Below, piece by piece: positions 12,439-14,245 of a stretch of DNA of 14,245 bases. The stretch spans positions 1 to 14,245 of the forward strand of contig DASPXK010000137.1 in the NCBI GenBank assembly GCA_035637315.1, given 5' to 3'. Each line of letters opens with the position of its first letter. Position 1 is the first letter of the stretch. The stretch is from DASPXK01 sp035637315 (GTDB lineage Bacteria; Chloroflexota; UBA6077; JACCZL01). The notes beneath the pieces were generated by a model. That model was not told the DNA's origin and made no database searches. It was given only the letters and a program-made list of their open reading frames with translations. The translations under genes were made by a program, and so were the position numbers.

Positions 12439-13130
12439 TAAGGCCGCTCTCCGAAGATCGCGCGACCGACTCGAACGATCGTCGCGCCCTCCTCGATTGC
12501 CAGTGGGTAGTCGTCGGTCATGCCCATCGACAGCTCGTCCCAGTGCGCGCCGGGCCGACGCTGCTTGAGATCGTCGCGAAGCACGCGAAGCCGGCCAAAG
12601 ACGGCCCGCGTCTGCTCAGCGCTGAGCCCGAGTGGCGCCACGGTCATCAGGCCGCGGACTTCTAGCTGCGGCAGCTCTAGCAGTGCGTCGACCTGATCGG
12701 CCAGCTCGCCCGCCCGAAAGCCTGGCCGACTCGGGTCGTCACCGAGGTACACCTCGAGCAGTATCGGGACCGTCCGATCCAGCGCCCGCCCTGAGATCGC
12801 CTCGGCCAGCCGAACGCTATCGACCGATTCGAGTATATCAAACAGCTCGAGGGCAGTCTTGACCTTGTTGCGCTGGAGGGTGCCGACCAGATGCCAGGTC
12901 GGGTCGTATCCGAGCAGCTCGCGGACCCGCCCGATCTTCGGCTCGGCCTCCTGGACTCGGTTCTCGCCGAAACGGCGCAGGCCGCGCGCTGCGGCCTCGG
13001 CGACCATCTCTGCCGATTTCGTCTTGCTCACGGCCACAAGGGCGACCGAATCGGCGCTCCGACCCGCTCGCACGGCCGCGTTCGTGATGGTCTCGCGCAC
13101 GCGCTCCAGATTGTCGGCCAGCTCAGACAT
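12438..13130 (-). CDS. yggS: YggS family pyridoxal-phosphate homeostasis protein
   Basis: A 230-residue single-domain PLP-binding protein of the alanine-racemase fold type, which buffers pyridoxal phosphate and affects amino-acid balance. The PLP lysine is Lys36 in VALVAVSKTKS. Other family landmarks are RRFGENRVQEAEPKI, TWHLVGTLQRNKVK (many members have WHFIGHLQ), VRGLMTVAPLG, LSMGMTDDYPLAIEEGA and VRVGRAIFGERP at the C-terminus. The ATG at 13128-13130 overlaps the pgeF stop by 8 bases. A longer in-frame reading to 13493 only runs over pgeF and is rejected. It lies in the ftsZ-pgeF-yggS-yggT string, where B. subtilis has the equivalent ylmE. Confidence 0.95.
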   Translation of the reverse strand: MSELADNLERVRETITNAAVRAGRSADSVALVAVSKTKSAEMVAEAAARGLRRFGENRVQEAEPKIGRVRELLGYDPTWHLVGTLQRNKVKTALELFDILESVDSVRLAEAISGRALDRTVPILLEVYLGDDPSRPGFRAGELADQVDALLELPQLEVRGLMTVAPLGLSAEQTRAVFGRLRVLRDDLKQRRPGAHWDELSMGMTDDYPLAIEEGATIVRVGRAIFGERP

Positions 13131-13905
13131 GGGGTCGCAGCCCGATAGCCGCCCCGAACCGTCCGGCCGGATAGCCCTGGGCGCGGTGGGAGAAGAACGT
13201 ATCGGCGCTGCAGCGAGTGCAAACGCCAGCCACTTCGATCGCCGCGTTCGGCACGCCGGCGGCCAGCAGGGCCCGCCGATTGGCCTCCCAGAGGTCCAGG
13301 TAAGGGCGGCCGCTCGGGCCCGGCTGGACGAGTCCCTCGGCGTCGGCAAACCGCGATGCCACCTCCGGTCCGACTTCGTAGCAGCATGGGCCGATCGAGG
13401 GACCAATTCCCGCCTGCAGCCCAGCCGGTTTGGCAGCCGCGAGCTCCTGAAGCGCGGAGACCGCGCGCTCAGCCACGCCAGTGGCCGTTCCACGCCAGCC
13501 CGCGTGGGCCACTCCCACGGCCCGCGCCTCCGGGTGCCAGAGGAGGAGTGGGACGCAATCCGCGAAGCGAAGCATCAGCAAGTAGTCAGCATGCACGGTT
13601 AGCAGGATGTCGGCCCGTGTGGAGGGCGCCTGGTCTACACTTGACTCGTCCACGACCAGAATGCCATCCCCGTGGACCTGCGGCGTGGTCACCAGCCGCT
13701 CCGGGCTGAACTCGAGTGCCCTGGCAAACCGAGCCCGATTCTCGCATACACGGTCGGCATCGTCGCCCACCGAGGCGCCGAGGTTCAAGCTGGCGTACGG
13801 GCCGTCGCTCACGCCCCCGGCCCGAGTCGACACGCCGTGCGAGATCGCGCGGTCGTCCAGTCTGGCGAACTTCCACAACGGCAGGAGGCCGGCGTCTGCC
13901 ATCAT
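13123..13905 (-). CDS. pgeF: Peptidoglycan editing factor PgeF (multicopper-oxidase-like laccase-domain family, YlmD/YfiH)
   Basis: A 260-residue protein of the YfiH/YlmD laccase-domain family. In E. coli the homologue removes wrongly incorporated serine (in place of alanine) from peptidoglycan precursors; other members act on purine nucleosides. The metal-site residues are visible: His78 in TTPQVHGD, Cys117 in RFADCVPLLLWHPEA and His134 in VGVAHAGWRGTA. Also present are SHGVSTRAGGVS near the start, GIGPSIGPCCYEVG and the C-terminal VCTRCSADTFFSHRAQG. Two tandem ATGs (13903-13905, 13900-13902) are possible starts. A longer frame to 14145 would overlay ftsZ and is rejected. It starts 13 bases after the ftsZ stop and overlaps yggS by 8 bases. 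Confidence 0.93.
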   Translation of the reverse strand: MMADAGLLPLWKFARLDDRAISHGVSTRAGGVSDGPYASLNLGASVGDDADRVCENRARFARALEFSPERLVTTPQVHGDGILVVDESSVDQAPSTRADILLTVHADYLLMLRFADCVPLLLWHPEARAVGVAHAGWRGTATGVAERAVSALQELAAAKPAGLQAGIGPSIGPCCYEVGPEVASRFADAEGLVQPGPSGRPYLDLWEANRRALLAAGVPNAAIEVAGVCTRCSADTFFSHRAQGYPAGRFGAAIGLRPHV

Positions 13906-13918
13906 CCGCCGGGCCGGG

Positions 13919-14245
13919 CTAGCGCTGTTGCTGACGCCGCCGCAGGAAGGGCGGTATGTCGATCTCGTCCTGGTCGTCGTCGAATGGCGACGCGTCGAAT
14001 CCCTCCGTGGCGCCGAACGCCCGCGCCCCTCTCGCGGCCCGCGGCTCCTCGTCGTCCAACGCCCTTCTACGCCGCGCCTCGTAGGCACGCTCGCTGCCGA
14101 CGTCCTGGTCGAAGCCAGTGGCGATGAGAGTGATCTTGACCTCATTGCCCAGCGACGGGTCGATCACCGCTCCGAAAATGATATTCGCCTCGGGGTCGGC
14201 TGCCTTGCTGATCAGCTCGGCGGCCTCGTTGATCTCGTTGAGCGT
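13919..14245 (-). CDS. ftsZ: Cell division protein FtsZ, C-terminal part (5' end off window)
   Basis: The last 108 codons of FtsZ, the tubulin-like GTPase that forms the division ring. The frame is open to the right window edge. It begins TLNEINEAAELISKAADPEA, continues NIIFGAVIDPSLGNEVKITL and IATGFDQD, all typical of the end of the FtsZ C-terminal subdomain. A disordered, highly charged linker of about 50 residues follows (YEARRRRALDDEEPRAARGA). The conserved terminal tail is EIDIPPFLRRR, which in other bacteria binds FtsA, SepF or ZipA-like partners. The GTPase domain is outside the window. Confidence 0.96.
   Translation of the reverse strand, partial: TLNEINEAAELISKAADPEANIIFGAVIDPSLGNEVKITLIATGFDQDVGSERAYEARRRRALDDEEPRAARGARAFGATEGFDASPFDDDQDEIDIPPFLRRRQQQR

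Noticed and set aside
13131..13493. N-terminal extension of yggS into pgeF
   Set aside because: It overlays pgeF; YggS family sequence begins at the ATG at 13130.
13906..14145. N-terminal extension of pgeF into ftsZ
   Set aside because: It overlays the FtsZ C-terminal linker in another frame; conserved PgeF sequence begins at 13905.

Overview
The window is GC-rich bacterial chromosome and mostly housekeeping. A Chloroflexota or related Terrabacteria lineage fits best. The signs are an ftsZ-pgeF-yggS-yggT string (ylm-type cluster of Gram-positive-like phyla), FGYP-type repeats in a secreted glycosidase (a design I associate with Chloroflexota), and GTG/TTG starts with GGAGG ribosome-binding sites. 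The phylum is an inference from these signs, not a proven assignment.

Layout. (1) Positions 1-128, minus: the start of a FitA-like ribbon-helix-helix antitoxin, with a perfect palindrome upstream; its toxin would lie off the left edge. (2) 178-3573, minus: a greA-lysS-serS operon with a near-consensus promoter, a terminator-like hairpin in the greA leader and a 25-bp palindrome just before lysS. (3) 3614-4687, minus: an exported protein joining a degenerate thermonuclease-like domain to an HEXXH zinc-protease domain. (4) 4828-8222, plus: two tandem paralogous clan GH-A glycosidases, one secreted with FGYP repeats and one a lipoprotein, both starting at TTG. (5) 8299-8373: an interspersed palindromic element, followed by argS (plus). 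(6) 10163-10644: a GC-rich mini-repeat, tRNA-Ser(CGA), tRNA-Ser(GGA) and a hairpin. (7) 10685-12438: a small acidic protein of unknown function, a broken yggT 3' piece, a RelE/ParE-type toxin-antitoxin pair, a broken 3' piece of the small acidic gene, and intact yggT. (8) 12436-14245, minus: yggS, pgeF and the 3' end of ftsZ.

Together the genes cover aminoacylation (Ser, Lys, Arg plus two tRNA-Ser), transcript cleavage (GreA), cell division and its satellite genes, and a compact extracellular block (metalloprotease divergent from two glycosidases) that may process envelope or environmental polymers.

The most unusual structure is at 10.9-12.4 kb. The junction between two convergent genes (3' end of the acidic-protein gene, 3' end of yggT) occurs twice in direct orientation, about 92% identical, with a toxin-antitoxin module between the copies. 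No CRISPR array, rRNA, phage gene or intact transposase was seen.
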